Origin: Acerihabitans sp035013185
Lineage (GTDB): Bacteria > Pseudomonadota > Gammaproteobacteria > Enterobacterales > Enterobacteriaceae
Length of the DNA stretch: 64,000 bases
Direction: 5' to 3'
NCBI RefSeq assembly: GCF_035013185.1
Contig: NZ_JAYGJO010000007.1
Coordinates: forward strand, 124,001 to 188,000
Below the pieces are notes generated by a model. It saw only the letters and a list, made by a program, of their open reading frames with translations, had not been told where the DNA came from and did not search any database. The translations under genes were made by a program, and so were the position numbers. This document shows, in pieces, positions 40,019-47,571 of the stretch (position 1 is the first letter of the stretch; every line of letters begins with the position of its first letter).

Positions 40019-40048
40019 ATACCCGTCATTTTTCAAGCTGCAGGTGGG
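40019..40048. repeat. Terminal ERIC fragment upstream of mepK
   Basis: This is the left terminus of an ERIC element: TATACCCGTCATTTTTCAAG then CTGCAGGTG. Immediately before it, ATAGGGTGTGCAAAT (about 40000-40014) resembles the opposite ERIC end. The central hairpin is missing, so only end pieces remain. The fragment ends about 34 bp before the mepK start and must overlap its promoter or 5' leader. Confidence 0.7.
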
Positions 40049-40081
40049 TATAGTCTTCTTACGCCAATTGGTTATTTACCC

Positions 40082-40630
40082 ATGGATCACATAAATCATC
40101 GTCGACGCAGGTTGCTGGCATTAAGTTGCACCGCTCTGGGTTTGGCCGTGTTACCGCAGACCTCCTTCGCTATGCTTTCCACACCTAGACCGCGGATCCT
40201 CACACTCAATAATGTGAATACCGGCGAGTCGTTAAAAGCCGAATTTTTTAACGGTAAAGGGTATAATCCAGCGGAGCTATCGCGATTGAACCACTTTTTC
40301 CGTGATTATCGAGCAGAAAAAGTGACGAAAATTGACCCACGCCTGTTTGACCATCTCTATCGGTTGCAAGTGTTGCTGGGTACCCATAAACCGGTACAGC
40401 TGATTTCCGGCTATCGTTCGCGTGAAACCAACAGAGAACTGCGCGCGAGCAGTTCAGGTGTTGCCAAACACAGTTACCATACGCTCGGTAAAGCGATGGA
40501 TTTCCATATCGAAGGAACGCAACTGGCTAATATTCGCAAAGCAGCCCTAAAGCTACGGATGGGCGGCGTCGGTTATTATCCCAGCAGTAATTTTGTTCAT
40601 ATTGATACCGGCCCGGTAAGAACGTGGTAA
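40082..40630 (+). CDS. mepK: Murein DD-endopeptidase MepK (YcbK)
   Basis: MepK cuts peptidoglycan crosslinks, preferring the 3-3 type that LdtD makes, so the neighbouring genes form and cleave the same bond. From ATG 40082 it is 182 aa, the same as E. coli. The N-terminus MDHINHRRRRLLALS is a twin-arginine export signal ending near Ala-Met. The M15-type zinc site is seen as HSYHTLGKAMDFH and HIDTG. The open frame extends to 40007 through the ERIC fragment, but that part is not family sequence. No good Shine-Dalgarno precedes ATG 40082. Confidence 0.93.
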   Translation: MDHINHRRRRLLALSCTALGLAVLPQTSFAMLSTPRPRILTLNNVNTGESLKAEFFNGKGYNPAELSRLNHFFRDYRAEKVTKIDPRLFDHLYRLQVLLGTHKPVQLISGYRSRETNRELRASSSGVAKHSYHTLGKAMDFHIEGTQLANIRKAALKLRMGGVGYYPSSNFVHIDTGPVRTW

Positions 40631-40709
40631 AAGCGTTGGTCGCTTTGGCCTGGTTTTGTTATCCGGCTGACGGAATCAACACTTTTACGTTAGGTTTTAA
40701 CGGAGCATC

Positions 40710-41339
40710 ATGAAATACCACATTATTCCGGTTACCGCCTTCAGCCAGAACTGCACTTTAGTCTGGTGTGACAAAACCGGCGACGCGGCGCTGGTCGATC
40801 CCGGTGGTGAAGCAGCAAAGCTGATCGCTGCGGTGGCAGATCGTCCCGTGACGATCACGCAAATTTTATTGACTCATGGTCATTTGGATCATGTGGGCGC
40901 GGCGGCGGAACTTGCTGCGCATTATGGCGTGCCAATCGTTGGCCCACAGCGGGAAGATGCCTTTTTGCTGGCCAGTTTACCGGAACAAAGCCGGATGTTT
41001 GGTTTGGACAATTGTCAGCCCTTTACGCCGGATCGCTGGCTGGAGGAGGGGGATGTCGTGTCGCTGGGTGAAGAGCGGTTCGCCGTTTTACACTGCCCGG
41101 GCCATACCCCCGGTCATATTGTGTTTTACAACCGTCAGGCGCAGCTTATCTTGATGGGTGATGTGTTGTTTTATGGTGGCGTGGGCCGCAGCGATTTTCC
41201 TCGTGGCAACCATCAGGCGTTAATTAATGCCATTCGCACCAAACTGCTGCCCCTAGGGGATGATATCGAATTTATTCCTGGCCACGGGCCGATGTCCACC
41301 CTCGGTCATGAGCGGCAGACCAACCCCTTCCTGAGATAA
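40710..41339 (+). CDS. ycbL: Metallo-beta-lactamase-fold hydrolase YcbL (glyoxalase II-like)
   Basis: A 209-aa cytoplasmic metal-dependent hydrolase related to glyoxalase II. The metal site THGHLDHVG and the later HCPGHTPGH, LMGDVLF and GHGP histidines are all present. E. coli YcbL is 215 aa and continues about six residues past NPFLQ. Here the protein stops at NPFLR, and a 15-bp tandem repeat starts 8 bp later, so the C-terminus may have been shortened by local rearrangement. The exact substrate is uncertain. It follows mepK and converges with aspC. Confidence 0.9.
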   Translation: MKYHIIPVTAFSQNCTLVWCDKTGDAALVDPGGEAAKLIAAVADRPVTITQILLTHGHLDHVGAAAELAAHYGVPIVGPQREDAFLLASLPEQSRMFGLDNCQPFTPDRWLEEGDVVSLGEERFAVLHCPGHTPGHIVFYNRQAQLILMGDVLFYGGVGRSDFPRGNHQALINAIRTKLLPLGDDIEFIPGHGPMSTLGHERQTNPFLR

Positions 41340-41346
41340 CCCACTG

Positions 41347-41406
41347 GGGGCAGTTATGCATGGGGAAACTATGCATGAGGCCACTATGAATGGGGCAACT
41401 ATGCCA
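41347..41406. repeat. Four-copy 15-bp tandem repeat between ycbL and aspC
   Basis: Four degenerate units of 15 bp occur: GGGGCAGTTATGCAT, GGGGAAACTATGCAT, GAGGCCACTATGAAT and GGGGCAACTATGCCA. The unit length is a multiple of three. The array lies just after the ycbL stop and runs into an inverted copy that forms a hairpin. Confidence 0.85.
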
Positions 41407-41422
41407 GGCGCATAGCTGCCCC
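41392..41422. terminator. Hairpin formed by last repeat unit, ycbL/aspC convergent end
   Basis: GGGGCAACTATGC (41392-41404) pairs with GCATAGCTGCCCC (41410-41422) with one A-C mismatch and a 5-nt loop. It lies between the convergent ycbL and aspC stops and could end transcripts from both sides. No T-run follows. Confidence 0.45.
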
Positions 41423-41479
41423 ATGTCAACGACAATCGCCGAAGGGCGATTACGTCAATGACTTATCTGCCCGCGTAGC

Positions 41480-42670
41480 TCAGAGCACCGCGACTATGGC
41501 TTCGCATAACTGGGCCATGTTGTCCGGTGTCATGCCGGCGACATTGACCCGGCCGGAGTTCACGGCATAAACGCCAAATTCACCGCGCAGACGCAGTACC
41601 TGCTCTTTGGTCAGGCCGCTAAACGAGAACATGCCGTTTTGCTCCTTAATAAAGCTGAAATCCTGTTGGGCACCTTTTTCCTTTAGCGTTGAAACAAACA
41701 GCTGACGCATACGCTGAATACGCTGGCGCATTTCAGTCAGTTCTTGTTCCCATAACGCCTTCAATGCCTCGTTGTCCAAAATGGTGGCCACAATGGCGGC
41801 GCCGTGAGCCGGGGGATTGGAGTAGTTGGCGCGAATACAGGATTTTAGCTGGCTAAAGACCTTATCAGCCGTTTCAGCATCTGCCGCGACCAAGGTACAG
41901 GCACCGACACGCTCGTTGTAGAGGCCAAAGTTTTTCGAATACGAGCTGGCGATAATCATTTCATCATGGTGTTGGGTAAAGATACGCAAACCTTCAGCAT
42001 CCTCTTCCAGACCGCGGGCAAAACCCTGATAGGCAAAATCGAATAACGGTAACCAACCCTTAGTATGCGATAATTCGGCCAGAACGCGCCACTGAGCAGC
42101 TGTGGGATCAATGCCTGTGGGATTATGGCAGCAGCCATGGAATAGCACCACGTCGCCAGCCTGGGCATCCTGCAGGCTGTTAAGCATGCCATCAAAGTCC
42201 AGTGTATGTTGCGTCGCATCGTAATAAGCGTAATCGGCAGTGTCTAAACCCACGGCAGCAAAAATATTTTTATGGTTAGGCCAGGTGGGATTACTGATCC
42301 AGACCCGCTTGGTGCGGGTGTTTTTAGCCAGGAAATCAGCGGCAACGCGCAAGCCGCCGGTGCCGCCTGGGGTTTGCGCAGTGCGGGCGCGTTTAGCGCT
42401 GATAAGGGCGCTGTCGGCGCCAAACAACAAGGTCTGGGTACAGTGGCCGAACGCGGGCAAACCGTCGATGCCAAGATAATTTTTACTGGTTTCGTTTTCC
42501 AACAAGAACTGTTCGGCTTTTTTAACGCTGGTTAATACCGGGGTACGGCCGGTTTCATCTTTATACACCCCAATGCCTAAATTGATTTTATTCTGGCGGT
42601 CATCAGTGCGAAAAATATCAAGTAATCCAAGAATAGGATCGGCGGCGGCTAAAGGAATATTTTCAAACAT
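41480..42670 (-). CDS. aspC: Aspartate aminotransferase
   Basis: AspC interconverts aspartate and 2-oxoglutarate with oxaloacetate and glutamate, and also aminates aromatic keto acids. From ATG 42670 the product is 396 aa, identical in length to E. coli. MFENIPLAAADPILGLLDIF is the family start; the frame is open 12 codons upstream. The PLP lysine is in ASSYSKNFGLYNERVG near residue 246-258. It lies downstream of the porin gene, separated by a strong terminator, so it is transcribed from its own promoter within the 212-bp gap. Confidence 0.97.
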   Translation of the reverse strand: MFENIPLAAADPILGLLDIFRTDDRQNKINLGIGVYKDETGRTPVLTSVKKAEQFLLENETSKNYLGIDGLPAFGHCTQTLLFGADSALISAKRARTAQTPGGTGGLRVAADFLAKNTRTKRVWISNPTWPNHKNIFAAVGLDTADYAYYDATQHTLDFDGMLNSLQDAQAGDVVLFHGCCHNPTGIDPTAAQWRVLAELSHTKGWLPLFDFAYQGFARGLEEDAEGLRIFTQHHDEMIIASSYSKNFGLYNERVGACTLVAADAETADKVFSQLKSCIRANYSNPPAHGAAIVATILDNEALKALWEQELTEMRQRIQRMRQLFVSTLKEKGAQQDFSFIKEQNGMFSFSGLTKEQVLRLRGEFGVYAVNSGRVNVAGMTPDNMAQLCEAIVAVL

Positions 42671-42803
42671 GTTAGGCGATTCCAAAGGGTAACTAACGGT
42701 GAGCACAGAGTCTTATCAGGTTACCGCCAGACGATCGGTTTGCCAACCGTTTGCAACAAAAAACACTGGAACGTGCGGGGATATTACTGCTGCTTATGAC
42801 GCA

Positions 42804-42833
42804 TAAAAAAAGCGGGGTGGAAACCCCGCTTTT
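42804..42833. terminator. Strong intrinsic terminator of ompF
   Basis: AAAAGCGGGG and CCCCGCTTTT form a 10-bp stem with T-runs on both strands, about 50 bp after the porin stop. On the minus strand it is followed by seven T residues and ends the ompF message. Confidence 0.9.
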
Positions 42834-42882
42834 CATCTTTACCTGTGGCAGAAAAGGACGCTGCCAGTAAAGCTACGTCAAC

Positions 42883-43998
42883 TTAGAACTGGTAAACCAA
42901 GCCCAGTGCAACGATGTCGTCGCTGGAAATGCCCAGTTTGTTGTCAGAATCAATTTGGTTGATGTAGTAATCAACGTAGGTCGACATATTTTTGTTGAAC
43001 GCATAGCTTGCGCCGACTTCATAGTATTTGACCAGATCGACATCGCCGATACCGTTGTCAATGTTTTTGCCTTTGGACTGAACATAACCGATGGACGGAC
43101 GCAGACCAAAGTCAAACTGATACTGTGCAACTATCTGGATGTCCTGGGTCTTGTTGGCAAAACCAGCATCTTTGATCTCTGCGCCGGTTGAATCAAAAGT
43201 GCCCGTCGCTACGCTGATGCCAGTTGAGTTACGGGTTTCGCCGTAGGTCGCTGCCAAATAAACATTGTTGGCGTCATATTTTAAAGACGTTGCCCATTGT
43301 TCAGCACGGTCACCGCGGCCATATTGTGACTGGTTCTGCGCATTGGTACGGTCAGAAGAAGCATAAGCGCCAACGATACCTACCCCAATCGGGGAAACGT
43401 AAGAAACTGAACCACCGTAGCCGTCGCCGTTAGCTTTATTAATGTCAGTACGGTCATTTTTACCCTGGTATTGCAGAGCAAAGTTCAGGCCGTCAACCAT
43501 ACCAAAGAAGTTAGTATTACGATAAGTCGCAACACCAGTAGTACGGCCGGTCATGAAGTTGTCAGTGTAAGCTGTATCACCGCCGAATTCCGGCAGCATA
43601 TCGGTCCAGCCCAGTGCATCATAAACTACGCCGTAGTTACGACCATAATCGAATGAACCGTAGTTGGCGAATTTTAAACCGGCAAAACCCAGACGGGTTT
43701 TATTGCCATGTTCAGCAACTGTAGGATCGCTGCTTTCCGGGTTGTTCGCCTGGAAGTTGTATTCCCACTGGCCGTAACCGGTCAACTGGTCAGTGATTTG
43801 GGTTTCACCCTTGAAGCCAAGACGAGCATAGCTCTTGTCGCCATCGCTGCCGCTGTCATCGGAGAAGTAATGCAGGCCGTCAACTTTACCGTACAGATCC
43901 AGTTTGTTGCCGTCTTTGTTGTAAACTTCGGCTGCATGTGCTGCGCCTGCAGCCAATAAGGCCGGAATTATCACTGCAAGAAGATTGCGCTTCATCAT
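42883..43998 (-). CDS. ompF: General porin OmpF/OmpC family, OmpF orthologue
   Basis: A trimeric 16-strand outer-membrane porin for small hydrophilic solutes. From ATG 43998 it is 371 aa (E. coli OmpF 362). MMKRNLLAVIIPALLAAGAAHA is the signal peptide, with the mature start at AEVYNKDGNKLDLYGK. The constriction loop L3 carries PEFGGD, and the last residue is Phe (GLVYQF), the sorting signature. OmpF rather than OmpC is supported by location between asnS and aspC and by a 5' leader that closely matches the E. coli ompF leader. Confidence 0.93.
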   Translation of the reverse strand: MMKRNLLAVIIPALLAAGAAHAAEVYNKDGNKLDLYGKVDGLHYFSDDSGSDGDKSYARLGFKGETQITDQLTGYGQWEYNFQANNPESSDPTVAEHGNKTRLGFAGLKFANYGSFDYGRNYGVVYDALGWTDMLPEFGGDTAYTDNFMTGRTTGVATYRNTNFFGMVDGLNFALQYQGKNDRTDINKANGDGYGGSVSYVSPIGVGIVGAYASSDRTNAQNQSQYGRGDRAEQWATSLKYDANNVYLAATYGETRNSTGISVATGTFDSTGAEIKDAGFANKTQDIQIVAQYQFDFGLRPSIGYVQSKGKNIDNGIGDVDLVKYYEVGASYAFNKNMSTYVDYYINQIDSDNKLGISSDDIVALGLVYQF

Positions 43999-44298
43999 TA
44001 TTACTACCCTCATTGGTGTTATTCGGACACCTGCCACTGCCGCTAATATTTCTTTATGAAACATTATTGAGAGTTTGGTGTCTTCCTGTGTCTGAACGCA
44101 GTGTTCCATTCGTGGGCATGTTAATCCACCCCGAAAATGATACAAAGGTCGCAATAATGTTTCAGCGGGAAACCTAGTGTTTCAAAATGTAAATTTTGCG
44201 GAACTTTGTGAGAGATCTCTAACTTTGAAAAGATAAAGGCCAGCATCGCTGACCTTTATTGATTATCTATATGTTTTTCTTATATTTTAAGATAAAAA
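43999..44298 (-). promoter_or_regulatory. ompF upstream region: OmpR-type sites and conserved leader
   Basis: On the minus strand the leader just before ompF has GACACCAAACTCTCA, GGCAGTGGCAGGTGTC and ATGAGGGTA in the same order and spacing as E. coli ompF. In E. coli the last part is where the sRNA MicF pairs. Further upstream TTTACATTTTGAAACA and GCTGAAACATTATT (about 44155-44200) resemble OmpR F1/F2 sites. The far end (44233-44259) is the asnS terminator. Confidence 0.65.
44233..44259 (-). terminator. Terminator of asnS
   Basis: On the minus strand ATAAAGGTCAGC and GCTGGCCTTTAT pair around GAT, with one mismatch, 40 bp after the asnS stop and next to a T-rich stretch. Confidence 0.7.
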
Positions 44299-45699
44299 TT
44301 AGAAATTAGCGTTGCGTGGACTGCGCGGAAAAGGAATTACGTCACGAATATTTTGCATTCCTGTTACATAAACGATCAACCGCTCAAATCCGAGTCCAAA
44401 ACCGGAATGTGGCACGGTACCGTAACGGCGAAGATCACGATACCACCAGTAATCCTCCTTTTCCAAACCCATTTCTGCTAAGCGTGAATCGAGGCGATCG
44501 AGCCGCTCCTCACGCTGGGAACCGCCGATAATTTCGCCGATTCCCGGAGCCAAAATATCCATGGCGGCAACGGTTTTACCGTCGTCATTCATGCGCATAT
44601 AAAATGCCTTGATATCTTTCGGGTAGTTTTTGACCACCACCGGCGCTTTAAAATGTTTTTCTGCCAGGTAGCGTTCATGCTCAGAAGACAGGTCGATACC
44701 CCATGACACCGGATTTTCAAACTGTTGTCCGCTGGCCAGCAAAATAGCGATGGCTTCGGTGTAGTCCACCTGGGCAAAATCCGACGAAATAAACTGCTCT
44801 AGTCGGGTAATCGCCTCTTTGTCGATCCGCTCGGCAAAGAATTTCATATCATCGGCACGTTCAGTCAGTACCGCCTGGAAGACATACTTCAACATGGCTT
44901 CCGCCATGCCGGCAATATCGTCAAGAGTAGCGAACGCCACTTCCGGTTCCACCATCCAAAATTCAGCCAGATGACGGCTGGTATTGGAGTTTTCCGCGCG
45001 GAAAGTCGGGCCGAAGGTGTAGACCTTGGATAAGGCACAGGCATAAGTTTCAGCGTTTAACTGGCCAGAAACGGTAAGAAAGGCTTCTTTGCCGAAAAAA
45101 TCTTCCTCAAAATTCACCTTGCCCTGCGGGGTGCGCGGCAGATTTTCAATGTCCAGGGTGGAAACCCGGAACATCTCACCCGCGCCTTCGGCATCCGACG
45201 CCGTGATTAACGGAGTAGACACCCAGAAAAATCCCTGTTCGTTCATAAACCGGTGGATCGCCTGGGCCAGCGTATGACGCACGCGCGCTACGGCGCCGAT
45301 CATGTTGGTTCGTGGGCGCAGATGGGCCACTTCACGTAAATACTCTACGCTGTGGCGCTTTGCCGCCATCGGATAGGTGTCGGGATCGTCAACCCAACCC
45401 AAAACGTCAACTTTTTCCGCCTGGATTTCGAACCGTTGGCCGCCGCCGAGTGATTCGGTTACCCGCCCGGTCACTGCCACCGAGCAACCGGTGGTCAGGC
45501 GCAAAATGTCATGTTGGTAATTTGCCAAAGTATTATTAATGACGGCCTGTAATGGATCAAAGCAGGAACCGTCATAGACGGCGAGAAAGGAGATACCGGC
45601 TTTAGAATCTCTCCGGGTACGCACCCAACCATATACAGTGACTTCACTGTCAGCCGGTATGCGCCCATGCAGTACGTCGACTACAGGCACTACGCTCAT
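44299..45699 (-). CDS. asnS: Asparaginyl-tRNA synthetase
   Basis: AsnS is a class IIb synthetase charging tRNA-Asn. The product is 466 aa, identical in length to E. coli. The N-terminal OB fold that binds the anticodon covers about residues 15-105 (VYGWVRTRRDSKAGISFL). Class II motif 2 is FRAENSNTSRHLAEF and motif 3 is GFGLGFERLIVYVTG. It is followed by the porin gene and preceded by pncB, all on the minus strand with separate terminators or promoters. Confidence 0.98.
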   Translation of the reverse strand: MSVVPVVDVLHGRIPADSEVTVYGWVRTRRDSKAGISFLAVYDGSCFDPLQAVINNTLANYQHDILRLTTGCSVAVTGRVTESLGGGQRFEIQAEKVDVLGWVDDPDTYPMAAKRHSVEYLREVAHLRPRTNMIGAVARVRHTLAQAIHRFMNEQGFFWVSTPLITASDAEGAGEMFRVSTLDIENLPRTPQGKVNFEEDFFGKEAFLTVSGQLNAETYACALSKVYTFGPTFRAENSNTSRHLAEFWMVEPEVAFATLDDIAGMAEAMLKYVFQAVLTERADDMKFFAERIDKEAITRLEQFISSDFAQVDYTEAIAILLASGQQFENPVSWGIDLSSEHERYLAEKHFKAPVVVKNYPKDIKAFYMRMNDDGKTVAAMDILAPGIGEIIGGSQREERLDRLDSRLAEMGLEKEDYWWYRDLRRYGTVPHSGFGLGFERLIVYVTGMQNIRDVIPFPRSPRNANF

Positions 45700-45935
45700 A
45701 AAATACTCTCTTAACTCAGTGTGATGTGGGGTTGGTTATTCTCGCCGATGCGAAAGCTGTAATATGTTACTTGGCAGCCAGAAGGACACAAGCGAAAAAC
45801 GTCATTTTACCGACAGAATTCGCTTTATGGGGAAAAAAATACTCAGCTCGGGGGATCAGGGGCGGGGATCACCGTCAGGCGAAACGGTCCATCGCGCGGA
45901 CAAGCAAGGTGAGCGCCGCGCGCGATGGGGTAAAC

Positions 45936-47141
45936 TTAGCTGGCTTTCCTGACCAGCGGCACATCAAACGCCTTGCGCAATGCCAGGATAAAATCTTTAT
46001 CCTGGCACATGCTTTTGCCTGGGCTATCGGAGAGTTTGGCCACCGGTTTGCCGTTGCATTCCACCAGTTTGATGACGATATTGAGCGGTTTGATACCCGG
46101 AATGTCGCAGGTGAGCTTAGTACCGATACCAAACACCAGATTTATCCGCTGCCAAAAATGACGATACAGCGTCAATGCCTGATCAAAGTCCAGACTATCG
46201 GAAAACACCAATGTTTTGGTCATGGGGTCAATGCCTAGCTTGAGATAATGGGCAATGGCCTTCTCACCCCATTCCACCGGATCGCCAGAATCATGGCGCA
46301 GGCCCTGGTATCGCTCGGCGAACTGCAAACCGAAATCACGTAAAAAGGCATCCATGGTGATGCAATCAGTTAACGCAATGCCCAGTTGGCCGGGATATTC
46401 ATCCAGCCATGCCTGCAACGCGGCACGTTGGCTATTGGCCAGTGTAGGACTGATTTGCTGATGGGCCTGGAACCATTCGTGGGCCTGAGTCCCAACCGGC
46501 GTCAAGTCCAGGCGTCGGGCCAGATCATAATTGCTGGTGCCGATCAAATAAGGAAAGTCATGCTGAAGGCGCGTCACCACGTCAGCGTGTAGTCTGCGAG
46601 AGAAGCGCCGGCGGGTGCCGAAATCCATCAACTTAAAGTGGGATATATCCACATCTCGGCTGCAGTCATGAAAACGGCGCAACTTCTGTTCGAGTTGATT
46701 TAACGCCATTTCACGCACATCAAAGGGTGAGCGCCGGCGATGGACCACTTCACTGATGACGGCAAGCAAGGGCACTTCCCACAAGATAACGTCGCGCCAG
46801 GGGCCGGTTATCCGAATGTCTAATTTGCCATGATGATTGCGTACTCTGACCTGGTGAGGGTCGAAACGAAAAGCCCGCAGCCAGACCAGGTAATCTTGAT
46901 GAAAAAAAGGCAATTCCGAGAGATAGTGATATTCCTCATCGCTAAGCGACAAATGGCGCATGAGCTCAATTTGTGCACTGATATCGCGGGCAAACTCACC
47001 TAACAGGTCATCGCCTCGGCAGCGGAATTCTGCTGTGACGGTGACATCATGGTAGCGGTGGTAAACCGCTTGCTGCATGTGTAGTTTGTAGGCATCAGTG
47101 TCAAGTAGCGACGTTAAAATCGGGTCAATGGCTAAATTCAT
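45936..47141 (-). CDS. pncB: Nicotinate phosphoribosyltransferase
   Basis: PncB makes nicotinate mononucleotide from nicotinate and PRPP for NAD salvage. The product is 401 aa (E. coli 400). Conserved blocks include LLDTDAYKLHMQQAVYHRY near the start, FGTRRRFSRRLH, GTQAHEWFQAHQQ with the autophosphorylated histidine, and GLRHDSGDP. It is divergent from pepN, as in E. coli. The 236-bp gap to asnS has no recognised element. Confidence 0.97.
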   Translation of the reverse strand: MNLAIDPILTSLLDTDAYKLHMQQAVYHRYHDVTVTAEFRCRGDDLLGEFARDISAQIELMRHLSLSDEEYHYLSELPFFHQDYLVWLRAFRFDPHQVRVRNHHGKLDIRITGPWRDVILWEVPLLAVISEVVHRRRSPFDVREMALNQLEQKLRRFHDCSRDVDISHFKLMDFGTRRRFSRRLHADVVTRLQHDFPYLIGTSNYDLARRLDLTPVGTQAHEWFQAHQQISPTLANSQRAALQAWLDEYPGQLGIALTDCITMDAFLRDFGLQFAERYQGLRHDSGDPVEWGEKAIAHYLKLGIDPMTKTLVFSDSLDFDQALTLYRHFWQRINLVFGIGTKLTCDIPGIKPLNIVIKLVECNGKPVAKLSDSPGKSMCQDKDFILALRKAFDVPLVRKAS

Positions 47142-47182
47142 GGTGCGTTACAGCATCCTCTTGCGACACATAAATACAGTCG

Positions 47183-47311
47183 GTTACCCCCTCCAGCTTT
47201 CAGGCTGCAGGGGGTTTGTCGGCGCTCGTTCACCCGAATGACTTACCTGTGTAAGCGCATTGGGATCCGCTTGCTTGCCGTCAGCCCACAGCGTGAAACC
47301 CAGTGGGTATC
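47183..47311. repeat. Degenerate ERIC (IRU) element upstream of pepN
   Basis: The element reads, in order, an end with CTTTCAGGCTGCAGG, then GGCGCTCGTTCACCCGAATG, ACTTACCTGTGTAAGCGC, and GCTTGCTTGCCG. These match the ERIC consensus centre and right side. Both termini are eroded. Its length of about 129 bp is standard. Confidence 0.75.
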
Positions 47312-47356
47312 ATTGGACAACGACTGAAGTGTACCCGGCTTATTCTGTAAGTGTAG

Positions 47357-47458
47357 TCACATCAAATCATAAATGGCGTGATAACGTCGAGGCTTAAACG
47401 TGCCGTTGTGGCGAAATTCATCGGCATAGTCACGTTTAAGTGGATAGATAAACGGCAT
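47357..47458 (-). pseudogene. Short ORF, possible 3' remnant of a lost gene
   Basis: The ORF encodes 33 residues beginning MPFIYPLKRDYADEF and ending YHAIYDLM; a few more in-frame codons (AQLKEL) precede it before an upstream stop. The composition (charged, aromatic, no low-complexity bias) looks like the C-terminal end of a normal globular protein. No promoter or Shine-Dalgarno was recognised. I do not know the family. It may be a remnant, a small gene or chance. Confidence 0.3.
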
Positions 47459-47571
47459 CAACTCTTTGAGCTGTGCATTTTAATGGGCCTCTCCGCTTAA
47501 CAATGGCAACATGGCCGTAACAGGAATAAACTCATCTTAATGAAATCAATGACGATGCCAAAAGGTTAATT

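Larger units (their letters stand above)
47142..47571. other. pncB-pepN divergent intergenic region
   Basis: This 430-bp region contains the two divergent promoters, a degenerate ERIC element (47183-47311) and a 33-codon minus-strand ORF (47357-47458) that may be a gene remnant. CAAAAGGTTAATT before 47572 includes the weak Shine-Dalgarno of pepN. Confidence 0.6.

Noticed and set aside
41253..41435. 60-codon minus-strand ORF across the 15-bp repeats
   Set aside because: Produced by the in-frame tandem repeat and the antisense of ycbL.
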